A stretch of DNA of 64,000 nucleotides from Psychrobacter sp. JCM 18903 (GTDB lineage: Bacteria > Pseudomonadota > Gammaproteobacteria > Pseudomonadales > Moraxellaceae), in NCBI RefSeq assembly GCF_000586475.1, contig NZ_BAWJ01000011.1, positions 1 through 64,000 on the forward strand, read 5' to 3'. This document shows, in pieces, positions 41,242 to 51,647 of the stretch (positions are counted from its first letter, which is position 1; each line of letters starts with the position of its first letter). The translations under genes were made by a program, and so were the position numbers. A model generated the notes under the pieces. The model was not told the origin of the DNA. It ran no database searches and worked only from the letters and a program-made list of their open reading frames with translations.

Positions 41242-42447
41242 ATGTCAAAATACACCATGCCAGATGATAACCAGCCTCAAAATAACGGCCAAGCAAGCTT
41301 CACTGTATTCGGTGTTGGTGGTGGTGGCGGTAATGCGGTTGAACATATGGTACAACAAGGGATTAGAGGTGTAACGTTCGTCTGTGCTAATACGGATAAA
41401 CAAGCGCTTGATCGTTTAACTGCACCGCATAAATTGCAACTTGGCGCAAAAACGAATCGCGGTTTGGGCGCAGGGGCGAACCCAGAAGTTGGGCGTGAAG
41501 CAGCAGAGAGCGAAGAAGAAGCCATCCGTGCATTACTCGAACATTCAGACATGGTGTTCATTACTGCTGGTATGGGCGGTGGTACGGGTACGGGTGCAGC
41601 GCCTGTGGTTGCTCGTATTGCTAAAGAAATGGAAGTGTTGACAGTTGCCGTCGTCACTACGCCATTTAAGTTTGAAGGTGGCAAACGCATCAAGGCTGCT
41701 AAAGCTGGTATTGAGCAATTGACTAATTTCGTTGATTCTATCATTACGATTCCGAATGATAAGTTGATGAGTGTCTACGGCAATATCTCTATGCAAGATG
41801 CCTTCAAAAAAGCGGATGATGTGTTATTACATGCGGTTCAAGGTATTGCTGAAACTATCGCTAGTGAAGGTATGATCAATATCGACTTTAACGATATCCG
41901 CACTGCTATGACTGCCAAAGGTCATGCGATGATGGGTATTGGCCGTGCTAGCGGCGATGATCGTGCGCGTCAAGCAACTGAGAAAGCCATCAGATCACCA
42001 TTACTTGATGACTTGCGTTTAGAAAATGCAAAAGGTCTGTTGGTTAACGTGATTTCTTCTGAATCACTCTCATTAGATGAGATGAGCAAAATCAGTGTTA
42101 TTGTCGAAGAAATTACAGATATTGACGATGCACATATTTTCTATGGTTCAGTGATTGATGAAAAAATGGGTGATGACTTACATGTCACTGTTATTGCAAC
42201 GGGTCTGACTTTAGATGAAAACGCTGGACAAGAGCCAGAAGTAGTCGAGGCACCAGTTCCTTCTGTCAATAGCACTCAGCCTGTTGACCCTAACGTGCAT
42301 ACCAGTGCTTTAAACAGCCAGAAGCAATCGCAAGCTCAGATGTATCAAGAAACGGCTAGTGCTACTCGCTCAAGCGCGCCTCAAGAGCAGGCGAAAACCA
42401 AAACCAATAGCATTCAAGACTATCTAAAACGTCAACAAAATAAATAA
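41242..42447 (+). CDS. ftsZ: Cell division protein FtsZ
   Basis: 401 residues from ATG 41242. Tubulin-like GTPase forming the Z-ring: FGVGGGGGNAVEHM, the signature GMGGGTGTGAAPVVA, FKFEGGKRIKAA, and the T7 loop NIDFNDIRTAM. A variable Gln/Pro/Ser-rich linker (about 320-385) ends in NSIQDYLKRQQ, the C-terminal peptide that binds FtsA and ZipA. Partner genes zapA and ftsA are also in the window. Intact. Confidence 0.96.
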   Translation: MSKYTMPDDNQPQNNGQASFTVFGVGGGGGNAVEHMVQQGIRGVTFVCANTDKQALDRLTAPHKLQLGAKTNRGLGAGANPEVGREAAESEEEAIRALLEHSDMVFITAGMGGGTGTGAAPVVARIAKEMEVLTVAVVTTPFKFEGGKRIKAAKAGIEQLTNFVDSIITIPNDKLMSVYGNISMQDAFKKADDVLLHAVQGIAETIASEGMINIDFNDIRTAMTAKGHAMMGIGRASGDDRARQATEKAIRSPLLDDLRLENAKGLLVNVISSESLSLDEMSKISVIVEEITDIDDAHIFYGSVIDEKMGDDLHVTVIATGLTLDENAGQEPEVVEAPVPSVNSTQPVDPNVHTSALNSQKQSQAQMYQETASATRSSAPQEQAKTKTNSIQDYLKRQQNK

Positions 42448-42473
42448 TATTTTCAGATTTTTAGATCCAAAAC

Positions 42474-42501
42474 AAGCCAGTACTAAGTTGCTGGCTTTTT
42501 T
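42474..42501 (+). terminator. Rho-independent terminator of ftsZ
   Basis: AAGCCAG pairs with CTGGCTT across TACTAAGTTG, then T. lpxC therefore probably has its own promoter in 42502-42819, where I see no other feature. Confidence 0.8.
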
Positions 42502-42819
42502 GTGCCTATAGAAAATGTCCATATATTAGCAAACTGATTCAGCTATGAGCGCGCTCTATTTATAAGAGTCGCCTCTCGATGCGAAAATAATCATTAATAA
42601 ATAGGCGTATAAAACAATTTATGATTGTAACATTTGGCTGTTATTTCCCTGTTTTAACAGAGGCAATGTGATCAATAAGACATGAGAACCATCAAAATTT
42701 ATTGACGATAAGTGTTATCAATCAAGGAGATAAGGAAATTAGCGAGTTTTAACTATGGCGAACTAGGGGCGGGTAATGATACACTATGGCAATTGTAACA
42801 AAATATGTGAGAAGACAGC

Positions 42820-43734
42820 ATGAACCAAAGAACCATAAAAACTGCGATTGCTGTTACAGGTATTGGTCTCCATAGTGGTCAGCCTGTTGACTTAGAGTTT
42901 CATCCGCAACCTATTGATACGGGTATTGTTTTCGAGCGTTCTGATATCGAAGGCAGCCAGCCGATTCCAGCCAGTGCTTTTTTGGTGCAAGACACTATGA
43001 TGTCGTCAAACCTAGTGTTTGGTGGCACACGTGTGGGGACGGTCGAGCATTTGCTTAGTGCCATTGCAGGACTTGGCGTGGATAACCTTTTAATCCGTGT
43101 ATCGGCCTCAGAGATACCGATTATGGATGGTAGTGCCGCTCCTTTTGTAGCGTTGCTGCTTGACGCAGGATTCTGCGAGCAAGACGCTTTAAAGAAGTTT
43201 ATAAAAATCGTCAGACCTGTAAGAATAAAAGTGGATGATAAATGGGCAGAACTGCGTCCTTATGAAGGGTTTGAGCTAAATTTTGAGATTGATTTTGATC
43301 ATCCTGCTATCGACAAAGATTTTCAGCATGCCCAGTTGCAGTTTTCGACGCAAAACTTCATTGAGCAATTGAGTTCAGCCGTACTTTTGGGTTTTTACGA
43401 GACATAGAAGCCTTACGTCAGAATAATTTGGCGTTAGGAGGCAGTATGGATAATGCTATTGTTATTGATGAGGCAAATATCTTAACGAAGAAGCTTGCGT
43501 TTTAATGATGAGTTCGTTCGCCATAAAATTTTGGATGCTTTAGGTGATTTGTATTTGATTGGCTATCCGATTTTGGGTCGCTTTAATGCTTATAAATCTG
43601 GTCACGCGTTAAACAATTTATTGGTACGTGAGATACTATCTGACCATAATAATTTTGAAATTGTAACTTTTGATGACAATGTAACGTGCCCAATTCAGTA
43701 TTTGCCTCTCGAAGGTTTGACTGTTGAAGGATGA
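42820..43734 (+). CDS. lpxC: UDP-3-O-acyl-GlcNAc deacetylase LpxC (three frame breaks)
   Basis: The zinc enzyme committing to lipid A synthesis. It shows [40 protein letters not shown] (zinc His), [56 protein letters not shown] (zinc His/Asp) and [10 protein letters not shown]. Three bases are missing: an A at 43377, an A at 43484-43485 and a G at 43493. With these restored the protein has 305 residues, exactly the E. coli length. Such a gene is essential in most Gram-negatives, so error is the simplest cause. Confidence 0.93.
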
Positions 43735-43850
43735 ATACAGGAATATACACGAAGTATCGAAACATTTACGCAATATTACATAATCCGGCAGTAATTACAT
43801 TCTAATAATATTCGTTTTTTTGAATGTATTGTTTAGATTATTTTAACAAT

Positions 43851-43867
43851 TCTGCTCTAGAGTAGAG
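43851..43867. promoter_or_regulatory. Near-palindrome between lpxC and dciA
   Basis: TCTGCTCTAGAGTAGAG-type symmetry centred on CTAG in a 298-base gap between convergent genes. No T tract. Possibly a protein-binding site. Confidence 0.25.
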
Positions 43868-44032
43868 AATATCAAAGCTGTGGATAGTTTTTCAATCATC
43901 TGTTGGTGACGTTCATAATGTGAACGGAGCTAGCAGGTGATTTTTTTTGTTTGCGTCATTACAAAATCGCAGCGTTATCAGCTGATTTTTACGGTTTTGT
44001 TTACACAACTTTACATAGTAACATTAATAATT

Positions 44033-44548
44033 TCAATGATTTGCCAGACGTAAAAGTGCTTTTTTGAGATTTTCATCAGTGGTGACATGCTCTGCGGCCT
44101 GTGATATAGTCCGCTTTGTGTTTTGGCTAAGAGCCTGATTTTCATTGGCTTTACTAGATTTTGACAAAGTTGCTGATACTGCTAATAGTTGTTTAGATGA
44201 ATGATTATCAGCTGAATTTTTAGCTACGACGACGCGAATTTGCTTGAGTTGTTTAAATGTAATTGACTGCTCTGTTAAGACTTGCAAATAAGCGCTCTGC
44301 AAATAGCGAATATGATTGGCAGCAGTCATTGAGCCCACACTGAGTATTAATTGCTCGGAGGTGAGGCCTACGACCCAACAGGTATTAAGAATTTCTTCAG
44401 GTAGACAATCTACCAATAGCTCTTTTACCTCGTTGGTCGCTTCTATGTATAGCCGCATATTGTCAGCAAGCGTTCGGGGTAGTGCGCTACCAGCAAAAGC
44501 TTGATGGTCGATAAGTTGGGCAAGCCGATTTGGCTGTTTTTTTGACAT
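44033..44548 (-). CDS. dciA: DciA-type replicative helicase loader (DUF721)
   Basis: 171 residues. The DUF721 core spans about 45-110: VDCLPEEILNTCWVVGLTSEQLILSVGSMTAANHIRYLQ. A Ser/Lys-rich tail follows, ending in LKKALLRLANH. DciA loads the DnaB helicase in bacteria lacking DnaC, the ancestral system and the usual one in pseudomonads and Moraxellaceae. The position next to lpxC, on the opposite strand, matches Pseudomonas. Intact. Confidence 0.8.
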   Translation of the reverse strand: MSKKQPNRLAQLIDHQAFAGSALPRTLADNMRLYIEATNEVKELLVDCLPEEILNTCWVVGLTSEQLILSVGSMTAANHIRYLQSAYLQVLTEQSITFKQLKQIRVVVAKNSADNHSSKQLLAVSATLSKSSKANENQALSQNTKRTISQAAEHVTTDENLKKALLRLANH

Positions 44549-44810
44549 CGTGATGACTCATCTAATAGGTGACAAAATCGATATTCATAATTGACATGCT
44601 AAAAGCAATTGATATTGAACGATTTGCGAGACAGTGAACTAAGCGGAATATGGTATTAACAGATAATACCAGCATTAGTCACTACAGAAGAAATAGCGGG
44701 CTGTTTTAATAAGGATTTTATCATGTTTTGTAATGATCATCTCCTCTAAACTAATTGATGCTTTGTCACGGATGACGAGCGGTCTTGTATTAACAATAGG
44801 TAGTAAATTT

Positions 44811-45539
44811 ATGAAACAAGCTTTATTAATTTTGTCAGTATTGGGAATGGGTATAGCACAGACAAGTGGTGCTGTCGAAACAACCTTTCAACCAAATAAT
44901 ACCTTGAGTCATACCATCACTAACATCTCTGCTTCTGCGAACTACGGTTCTAGCCGCAATATCTATAGCACTAACAGTGGTGCTCATGTATATAGCAATG
45001 ATGAGATCAGTCAAGCCATTGATAATTTAAGTGCGCATGCCAAGCAAAAAGAATACCAGCTTGCTTCGCTTACCAGCCGTTTGTCTTATGAGCAGCGTCA
45101 GCAGCAATCAAGCCGCGCTCCTGATCGCAATTCTGCTCCTGCTATCGCAGCGGCAAGTGCATCGCGAGTAGCGTTATCTAGAAGCTCTGGCTACTGTGCT
45201 CGCTATGTACGTAAAGCGCTACAATCAGCAGGTTACGAATTTACGCCTAACCCTTCAGCTTATCAGTATGCCTCTCGCGGCACACTTGCTCAAGCAGGTT
45301 TTACCAAGATCAGTAATGATATGCAGCCACAAGTGGGTGACGTCGTTGTTTATAATCGTACGTCAAACCGTCCACATGGTCATATCCAGATCTTTGATGG
45401 TAACGATTGGGTATCTGATTTCCGCCAAAACAGCATTAGCCCATACAGTGGCACTTACAGCTATACGACATGGCGTGATTCGCAATATGTCGATGATGCA
45501 TCAGACCGTGGTATTTACCTCGCGATGGCTGACAAATAG
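44811..45539 (+). CDS. Secreted CHAP/NlpC-type amidase-like protein
   Basis: About 242 residues from ATG 44811, which begins a signal peptide (ALLILSVLGMGIAQTSGA); the frame opens earlier, at 44733. A helical linker with KQKEYQLASLTSRLSYEQRQQQ (residues 70-110) precedes the catalytic domain: SSGYCARYVRKALQSAGY with the probable nucleophile Cys, VGDVVVYN, and PHGHIQIFDGNDWVSDF with the catalytic His. It probably cleaves peptide bonds in peptidoglycan; the substrate is unproven. Confidence 0.75.
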   Translation: MKQALLILSVLGMGIAQTSGAVETTFQPNNTLSHTITNISASANYGSSRNIYSTNSGAHVYSNDEISQAIDNLSAHAKQKEYQLASLTSRLSYEQRQQQSSRAPDRNSAPAIAAASASRVALSRSSGYCARYVRKALQSAGYEFTPNPSAYQYASRGTLAQAGFTKISNDMQPQVGDVVVYNRTSNRPHGHIQIFDGNDWVSDFRQNSISPYSGTYSYTTWRDSQYVDDASDRGIYLAMADK

Positions 45540-45581
45540 TAGCCAGTTAGATGTAACCTAAGTTAAAAGTTTTCTCCAAAT

Positions 45582-45617
45582 CCAGTAATGCTCTTTATAG
45601 CGTTGCTGGTTTTTTTG
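45582..45617 (+). terminator. Terminator of the CHAP-type gene
   Basis: CCAGTAATGC pairs with GCGTTGCTGG with G-T pairs, T7 following. Confidence 0.75.
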
Positions 45618-45652
45618 CGCTTTGAGTTGTGATGCTTAAGTTAAAAGTAGAG

Positions 45653-46381
45653 TTAAAGCTCAAATTTCGACCAGTGGCTACGATTGTGAAAGTCAGGCGG
45701 GGAGGCGTGGTTTGAGGCAAAATATAAAGCAATCTCACCAAACCATAAAATAACGCAAGGATGTATTTGCTCAATCACAGTATTAGCGATAGCATACTGC
45801 TGATTGGATCGTTGGATTACTGGTACATTAAAGCTGCGCTCATAATGATGAGGTTTTTTTGCGACTGATGGATTATTAGATAAAGGATTCTCCACGTACC
45901 TTAATGTTGGCTTTACATTATTTATCCAATTAATAGACGCGCGCGCTTGTCCATCAGCTGCATATAAGGGTGTTGGTGGTAAGGTCGCAGGATTACGATA
46001 GCTTTCAAATTGATATAGCGCGTAACGACCGTCTGGATTGGCATTAATCTCGATATAAGGTGTTGCCTTTTGAGCCTCCGTTAGATTTTCATCATTTATC
46101 AGACGACCAGCGATAAAACACTCAAGGCAAGTCTCTTCCCACAAGTAATCATCGAATCTTACTTGCGCTTGCTGCCATATTGACCAGTTTAGCTGCTTTG
46201 CTAGCAGTTGGTTGGGCAGGGTGAGTTGATAGGTTAGCTGTAAGTATAGTGATGGCTGTCGAATAATCTGAGCACTCACATTTATACAGATGCGCTGTAA
46301 CTCATCTACTGTTACACCCAGTTGCTGTGCATCGTTTACTATGGTTTCGGTGGCCACACAGAGATTGAATGATTGATTCAT
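45653..46381 (-). CDS. DOMON-like domain protein
   Basis: 242 residues, beta-rich and without a signal peptide. It matches the DOMON-like family found in various proteobacteria: DDYLWEETCLECFIAG, then YIEINANPDGRYALYQFESYRNP, and later HPCVILWFGEIALYFASNHASPPDFHNRSHWSKFEL. DOMON folds bind sugars or heme; the ligand here is unknown. The gene ends 272 bases from the CHAP-type gene on the opposite strand and is separate from yhbY by a terminator. Confidence 0.68.
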   Translation of the reverse strand: MNQSFNLCVATETIVNDAQQLGVTVDELQRICINVSAQIIRQPSLYLQLTYQLTLPNQLLAKQLNWSIWQQAQVRFDDYLWEETCLECFIAGRLINDENLTEAQKATPYIEINANPDGRYALYQFESYRNPATLPPTPLYAADGQARASINWINNVKPTLRYVENPLSNNPSVAKKPHHYERSFNVPVIQRSNQQYAIANTVIEQIHPCVILWFGEIALYFASNHASPPDFHNRSHWSKFEL

Positions 46382-46488
46382 AATTTAAGACCCAACAATG
46401 AAAATATATAAGTAACCATAAGAAAAATTGTACCGACTAAGCGAGCTAATATTACACACTAAGTAAATCTAAAACGCGCAGACAACAT

Positions 46489-46520
46489 AAAAGCCGCGAG
46501 CAAGATGCATCGCGGCTTTT
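46489..46520 (-). terminator. Strong terminator downstream of yhbY
   Basis: AAAAGCCGCGA pairs perfectly with TCGCGGCTTTT around a 10-base loop. Confidence 0.85.
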
Positions 46521-46599
46521 ACATTTATCGTCACCATTTGGCTATGATTTGAGTTGATATGCATCACATCACTCAAACCAAGCTGGTCATCACATATTA

Positions 46600-46908
46600 T
46601 TATGCATGACGCGCTAAGTTAGACAATTTTGGGTTGGCGTTTGGATTTTTACGTAGTAACAATGCCATACGACCAATAGAATGAACCAAAGACGCGTTAG
46701 CCGCTTTGGCAAGTTCTGCACCGATGACATCGCGCTCTTCTTTTGTGCCAGCAGGCAGTTTTACTTTGATGAGCTCATGATCTGATAGCGCGCGATCAAT
46801 CTCTTCAGTAATGGTTGGGGTAATACCTTTGTTGCCAATCATGACGATAGGTTTGAGGTCGTGACCAATGCCTCTTAGGCGTTTGATGGTAGCGTTATCG
46901 AGTTGCAT
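46600..46908 (-). CDS. yhbY: YhbY family RNA-binding protein (CRM domain)
   Basis: 102 residues, single CRM/KH-like domain: IKRLRGIGHDLKPIVMIGNKGITPTITEEIDRALSDHELIKVKL with the GNKG loop, and NASLVHSIGRMALLLRKNPN. It associates with pre-50S ribosomes. Divergent from rlmE, the same neighbourhood as in E. coli (yhbY, rlmE, ftsH). Intact. Confidence 0.92.
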   Translation of the reverse strand: MQLDNATIKRLRGIGHDLKPIVMIGNKGITPTITEEIDRALSDHELIKVKLPAGTKEERDVIGAELAKAANASLVHSIGRMALLLRKNPNANPKLSNLARHA

Positions 46909-47251
46909 AGAATTCCTAGGTGTTGGTAAAAATAAAAGACAGTGCTATTAAGAGCAGTTGACGACCATTATAGATAATCTGTGGTCATCTTGCATGAGAT
47001 CAGCAGGATTTTGCACGATTTTACGTGATGAAAATGTTAAACTGAATGTTTGGGCACATTATAAACGCTACTGTCTGATAAATCAGTGTTTTAACCAATA
47101 GAATTTAGTCAGTCTAAGACTGTAAATGTATAAAAATCTTGATTGATGGCATATTCGAATGAATTTAACCCATATCGAAAGTGCTTCATAAATCTTTTAG
47201 CTACTTCAGTAATATGTATGAATGTTTTGCAAAGCAATAGGAGCAGGTATT

Positions 47252-47884
47252 TTGGCCACGCGTATCGAAAATAAAAAACTGTCAAAGAGTAGTAGCGCTT
47301 GGATGAAAGAGCATATTGACGATCATTATGTGCAAAAAGCGCAAAAAGATGGCTATCGTGCCCGTGCTGCCTATAAATTATTAGAAATTAATGAAAAGAC
47401 CAATATTATTAAAAAAGGCATGACGGTTGTGGATTTGGGCAGTGCTCCAGGCAGTTGGTCTCAAGTGGCAGGTCAGCTGGTAGGCGAAAAAGGTATTTTG
47501 ATTGCCTCTGATATTCTGCCGATGGATACATTGCCTGATGTGACCTTTATTCAAGGCGACTTTCGCGAAGCAGAAGTGTTTGATGCGATCATGGCAGAGG
47601 TTGGTGATAGGCAGGTCGATGTAGTGCTGTCCGATATGGCACCAAATACGGCAGGAAACAGCGCAATCGATCAGCCACGCATGATGTATTTATGCGAGCT
47701 AGCAGTGGACTTTGCGCTTGCAACCTTACCAGAAGGTGGCGCACTTATTATGAAAGTGTTTCAAGGCGAAGGCACACAAGAATTACGCAAGCAGATGCAG
47801 CAGGATTTTAGTAAGATTCGTAGTATCAAACCAGGTGCGTCAAGACCACGGTCAAAAGAGATGTTTTGGATAGCGATTAAATAA
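47252..47884 (+). CDS. rlmE: 23S rRNA 2'-O-ribose U2552 methyltransferase RlmE
   Basis: About 210 residues from TTG 47252, with AGGAG upstream; an in-frame ATG at 47222 is less likely. It shows SSSAWMKEHIDDHYVQKAQKDGYRARAAYKL (catalytic Lys), the SAM loop VVDLGSAPGSWSQVAGQL, SDMAPNTAGNSAIDQPR (catalytic Asp) and IMKVFQGEG (catalytic Lys). It methylates U2552 in the A-loop. ftsH follows 400 bases later rather than in immediate tandem. Confidence 0.93.
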   Translation: MATRIENKKLSKSSSAWMKEHIDDHYVQKAQKDGYRARAAYKLLEINEKTNIIKKGMTVVDLGSAPGSWSQVAGQLVGEKGILIASDILPMDTLPDVTFIQGDFREAEVFDAIMAEVGDRQVDVVLSDMAPNTAGNSAIDQPRMMYLCELAVDFALATLPEGGALIMKVFQGEGTQELRKQMQQDFSKIRSIKPGASRPRSKEMFWIAIK

Positions 47885-48284
47885 TCATAACGTCGTTATG
47901 TCACAGCCATTGTAAGCGAGATAATGTGTCACCATAACATAGTCTCATGAGCGCATTGAACCCGCTACAATCGTTAACTGAATAATAGCGAAACCTGCTT
48001 GAATTATGCAGGTTAGCACCACATATCATGGTATATTAACTTTGTTTCAAGAATATTTTTTAGGCAAAGTCGTCTGACAATAAGCGCTGATGTGCTCATC
48101 TATGATAGATATATAGGTCATTGATATTTATAAATCGTGAAAACAGTCCCCATGCAGCATTTGAGTTGTATGAGTCTGAATCACAAATTTTGGCTATGAA
48201 TATATCTACTAAAAAATGAGCGATACGTTTATAGACGTCACGTGTTTAATAAACACACCAATAAGTAAGGGATGGGAATAACTA
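47885..48284. other. Non-coding gap before ftsH
   Basis: 400 bases. It contains one inverted repeat, AACCTGC at 47992-47998 against GCAGGTT at 48008-48014, without a T tract. No gene or known RNA motif was seen. Confidence 0.45.
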
Positions 48285-50178
48285 GTGAGCGACATGGTAA
48301 AAAATACCTTATTGTGGCTGGTGGTAATCGGCGTTTTGGTGCTGGTGTTTAGCGGCTTTGATCAATCATCCGAGCCGGATAGCCTTAACTACTCTGAGTT
48401 TGTGACCGCCGTGTCAGAAAACCAAGTAGCCAGCGTTGAAATCGATGGCGAGCAAATCACCGGCGAAAAGAAAAATGGTTCATCTTTTGAGACCATTCGA
48501 CCAGCTGTGTCAGATGACGAGCTCATGCCATTGCTGCGTGAGAACCAAGTCGAAGTCCAAGGGACTGCCCCAAAACGCCAAAGCGTCTTGATGCAATTAC
48601 TGATAGCCAGTTTCCCAATTCTATTGATTATTGGTCTGTTTTTATTCTTCATGCGTAACATGCAAGGTGGCGCTGGCGGTAAAGGCGGCGGCCCTATGAG
48701 CTTTGGTAAGTCAAAAGCTAAAATGCTGACTGAAGACCAAATCAAGGTGAACTTTGAAGATGTGGCTGGTTGTGAAGAGGCCAAAGAAGAAGTGTTGAAG
48801 TGGTCGAGTTTTTACGCGACCCTGATAAATTTACCAAACTGGGTGCAACGATTCCACGTGGTATCTTAATGGTAGGTCCTCCAGGGACCGGTAAAACCTT
48901 GTTAGCCAGAGCCATTGCTGGTGAAGCTAAAGTACCGTTCTTCTCAATCTCAGGTTCTGATTTTGTTGAAATGTTTGTCGGTGTCGGCGCCTCACGTGTA
49001 CGCGATATGTTCGAACAGGCTAAAAAGAGCGCGCCTTGCATCATCTTTATTGATGAAATTGATGCGGTCGGTCGTCATCGTGGCTCTGGTATGGGCGGCG
49101 GTAATGATGAGCGTGAGCAGACACTGAACCAATTATTGGTTGAGATGGATGGTTTTGAAGGCAATGAAGGCGTGATCGTCATTGCCGCGACCAACCGTGC
49201 GGATGTGCTTGATAAAGCGCTATTGCGTCCAGGTCGTTTTGACCGTCAGGTACAAGTGGGATTACCAGATATTAAAGGCCGTGAGCAAATTCTTAAAGTG
49301 CATTTGAGAAAGCTGCCGAATACTATCGGTGTGGATGCCAATGCATTGGCTCGCGGTACACCAGGTTTCAGTGGTGCGCAGCTGGCCAACCTTGTCAACG
49401 AAGCGGCATTGTTTGCAGCACGTCGCAACAAGACCAGCGTTGATATGAATGACTTTGAAGATGCAAAAGACAAGCTATATATGGGTCCTGAGCGTAAATC
49501 AATGGTCATTCGTGAAGAGGAGCGCCGTGCTACTGCTTATCATGAAGCAGGTCACGCCTTAGTCGCTGAGCTACTACCAGGTACCGATCCTGTGCATAAA
49601 GTAACGATCATGCCGCGTGGTTTTGCGCTTGGGGTTACTTGGCAGTTGCCAGAGCATGACCAAACCAGTATGTATAAATCAAAAATGCTGAGCGATATTG
49701 CTATCTTGTTCGGCGGTCGTATCGCTGAAGAAGTCTTTATCAATCAAATGTCGACGGGTGCTTCTAATGACTTCGAACGTGCAACCAAGATGGCTCGCGC
49801 CATGGTGACGAAGTACGGTATGTCTGACGCACTTGGTATTATGGTTTATGAAGACGAAGACAGCTCGCAAGGCTATTTTGGCTCTAGCAGTCGTACGATT
49901 TCGGAAGCCACACAGCAAAAGGTCGATGAAGAAGTCCGCCGTATGTTAGAGGAGCAATATGATATCGCGCGCGAATGATTGAAGGCAATCAAGAAAAAAT
50001 GCATGCGATGGTAGATGCCCTAATGAAGTGGGAAACGATTGACCGTGATCAGTTGCAAGATATCTTAGCAGGTGAAGACCCACGTCCACCTAGAGTTTAT
50101 CAGCACAACGAAGTCAACTTATCGAAGAATGATATCAAAACAACCAACTCAACACCGCCACCGTTACCAGCGATGTAG
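48285..50178 (+). CDS. ftsH: ATP-dependent zinc metalloprotease FtsH (two frame breaks)
   Basis: A membrane AAA+ protease. Two N-terminal helices flank a small periplasmic domain ([35 protein letters not shown]). Walker A is [14 protein letters not shown], Walker [16 protein letters not shown], then the SRH and the zinc motif [10 protein letters not shown] is missing at 48794 (restores [16 protein letters not shown]). A T is missing at 49976 (restores [13 protein letters not shown]). Corrected: 631 residues. The start is GTG 48285 or ATG 48294. FtsH degrades LpxC in enterics; both genes lie in this window. Confidence 0.94.
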
Positions 50179-50203
50179 TTATTAATTAATTCATATCCAA
50201 TAG

Positions 50204-50233
50204 AAAAAGCCCTTTATGATAAAGGGCTTTTTT
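50204..50233 (+). terminator. Rho-independent terminator of ftsH
   Basis: AAAAAGCCCTTTAT pairs with ATAAAGGGCTTTTT, then T. Confidence 0.9.
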
Positions 50234-50331
50234 GTTGTCCATATTTCGTGAAGGGTTTAGTACAGAATAGAGTTTACTGGTATGATAAGCACAACGCATA
50301 ACAAGCACAGTGCAATAATTAGAATGTTTTA

Positions 50332-51246
50332 ATGAGAGATAATTTGGTTATGTCCTTATTTCAGCCCTTACCCAGCTATAAGATATCAAGTCGTGATAAA
50401 ACACTAGATCTATCGCAGCCTCATATTATGGGTATTCTTAATGTCACACCCGATTCGTTTTCAGACGGTGGACAATTCAATGCGGTAGATAAGGCTGTTG
50501 CGCATTGTCAGCAAATGATAGAAGAGGGCGCGACTATTATCGACATTGGCGGTGAGTCTACTCGCCCCAATGCGGATGCTGTGGGCACGTCTGAAGAGCT
50601 GCAGCGTGTTGCGCCAGTGGTTCGAGCCATCCGCCGGCATTGCGGAGAGGATATTTGGTTATCCATTGATACCAGTAATCCAGAGGTTATGAAAGCGGCT
50701 TTTGATGCTGGTGCTGATATTTGGAATGATGTACGAGCACTCAAACGCGAGGGTGCAGCAGTACTAGCGGCTGAGCTTGATATACCAGTCATGCTCATGC
50801 ATATGCGCGGCGAGCCAACAACGATGAATAATTTGGCACAATATGACGACATCATTAGTGACGTAAGGGCTGAGCTATTATCGCGCATTGACGAAGTAAC
50901 AGGAATCGGTGTTAAGCGTGAGAAAATTATTATCGATCCAGGCTTTGGTTTTGCGAAAGATTATGAGCATCATTGCGCACTATTAAGCCAGCTTATCAGG
51001 CTACAAGCGCTTGATTTACCGATGATGTTTGGCATTTCACGCAAGCGTTTTTTAGCGGAAGTATTGAGCAAGAATGGCGTCGAAGTCGTTGCTACTACCA
51101 ACACGGTAGATCGTGATGTGGTAGGTACGGCGGCTGGTATCTTTGCCCTACAGCAAGGCGCTGGCATTATACGCACCCATAATGTGGCGATGATGCAGCA
51201 AGCAGTCGCCTTGTGGCGTCAATTATCTGCGCATAATTATCCTTAA
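50332..51246 (+). CDS. folP: Dihydropteroate synthase
   Basis: 304 residues. TIM-barrel enzyme joining pABA to dihydropterin pyrophosphate in folate synthesis, the sulfonamide target. It shows IMGILNVTPDSFSDGG, TIIDIGGESTRPNA, DIWNDVRAL, IIIDPGFGFAKDYEHH, FGISRKRF and IIRTHNV. The usual neighbour ftsH lies upstream, but glmM does not follow. The start may be ATG 50332 or ATG 50350. Intact. Confidence 0.94.
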   Translation: MRDNLVMSLFQPLPSYKISSRDKTLDLSQPHIMGILNVTPDSFSDGGQFNAVDKAVAHCQQMIEEGATIIDIGGESTRPNADAVGTSEELQRVAPVVRAIRRHCGEDIWLSIDTSNPEVMKAAFDAGADIWNDVRALKREGAAVLAAELDIPVMLMHMRGEPTTMNNLAQYDDIISDVRAELLSRIDEVTGIGVKREKIIIDPGFGFAKDYEHHCALLSQLIRLQALDLPMMFGISRKRFLAEVLSKNGVEVVATTNTVDRDVVGTAAGIFALQQGAGIIRTHNVAMMQQAVALWRQLSAHNYP

Positions 51247-51275
51247 TCCCAATTTAAAATAATGAGAGTACTTTT

Positions 51276-51557
51276 ATGACCACCCCGATTCAGCCAGAAC
51301 CAACCAATGAACAGCGCCGCATTATCTATCAAGCACGCCGCGGATTAAAAGAGTTAGACTTTTATATTGACCTTTATGTTAAAGAAATTTACTTAACGGC
51401 AGAGCCTGCTGAACAAGAGACGTTTGCAGAAATGCTGACTCATGAAGACCCTGATTTGTTGGATTATTTCACCAATCAAAATCGTCCAGAAAACGAAGAA
51501 ATATGGGCGTTAGTCAATAAAATTAAGACATGGCGTCATACCAAAGATTTGACTTAA
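51276..51557 (+). CDS. sdhE: FAD assembly factor SdhE
   Basis: 93 residues, five-helix SdhE/YgfY fold. The conserved RRGLKELDFYIDLYV (RGxxELD motif) is followed by FAEMLTHEDPDLLDYF. SdhE assists covalent FAD attachment to succinate dehydrogenase. The ygfX-like gene just downstream supports the assignment, since the two are paired in enterics. GAGAG precedes the ATG. Confidence 0.88.
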   Translation: MTTPIQPEPTNEQRRIIYQARRGLKELDFYIDLYVKEIYLTAEPAEQETFAEMLTHEDPDLLDYFTNQNRPENEEIWALVNKIKTWRHTKDLT

Positions 51558-51647
51558 AGACTGATTTAGATATAAAAAATGGTTGTCCAGAGCTGGCATA
51601 GATAGGCCTGAGCAACATAATGGTCTGCCGTTTTTTGGTGATAAAAT

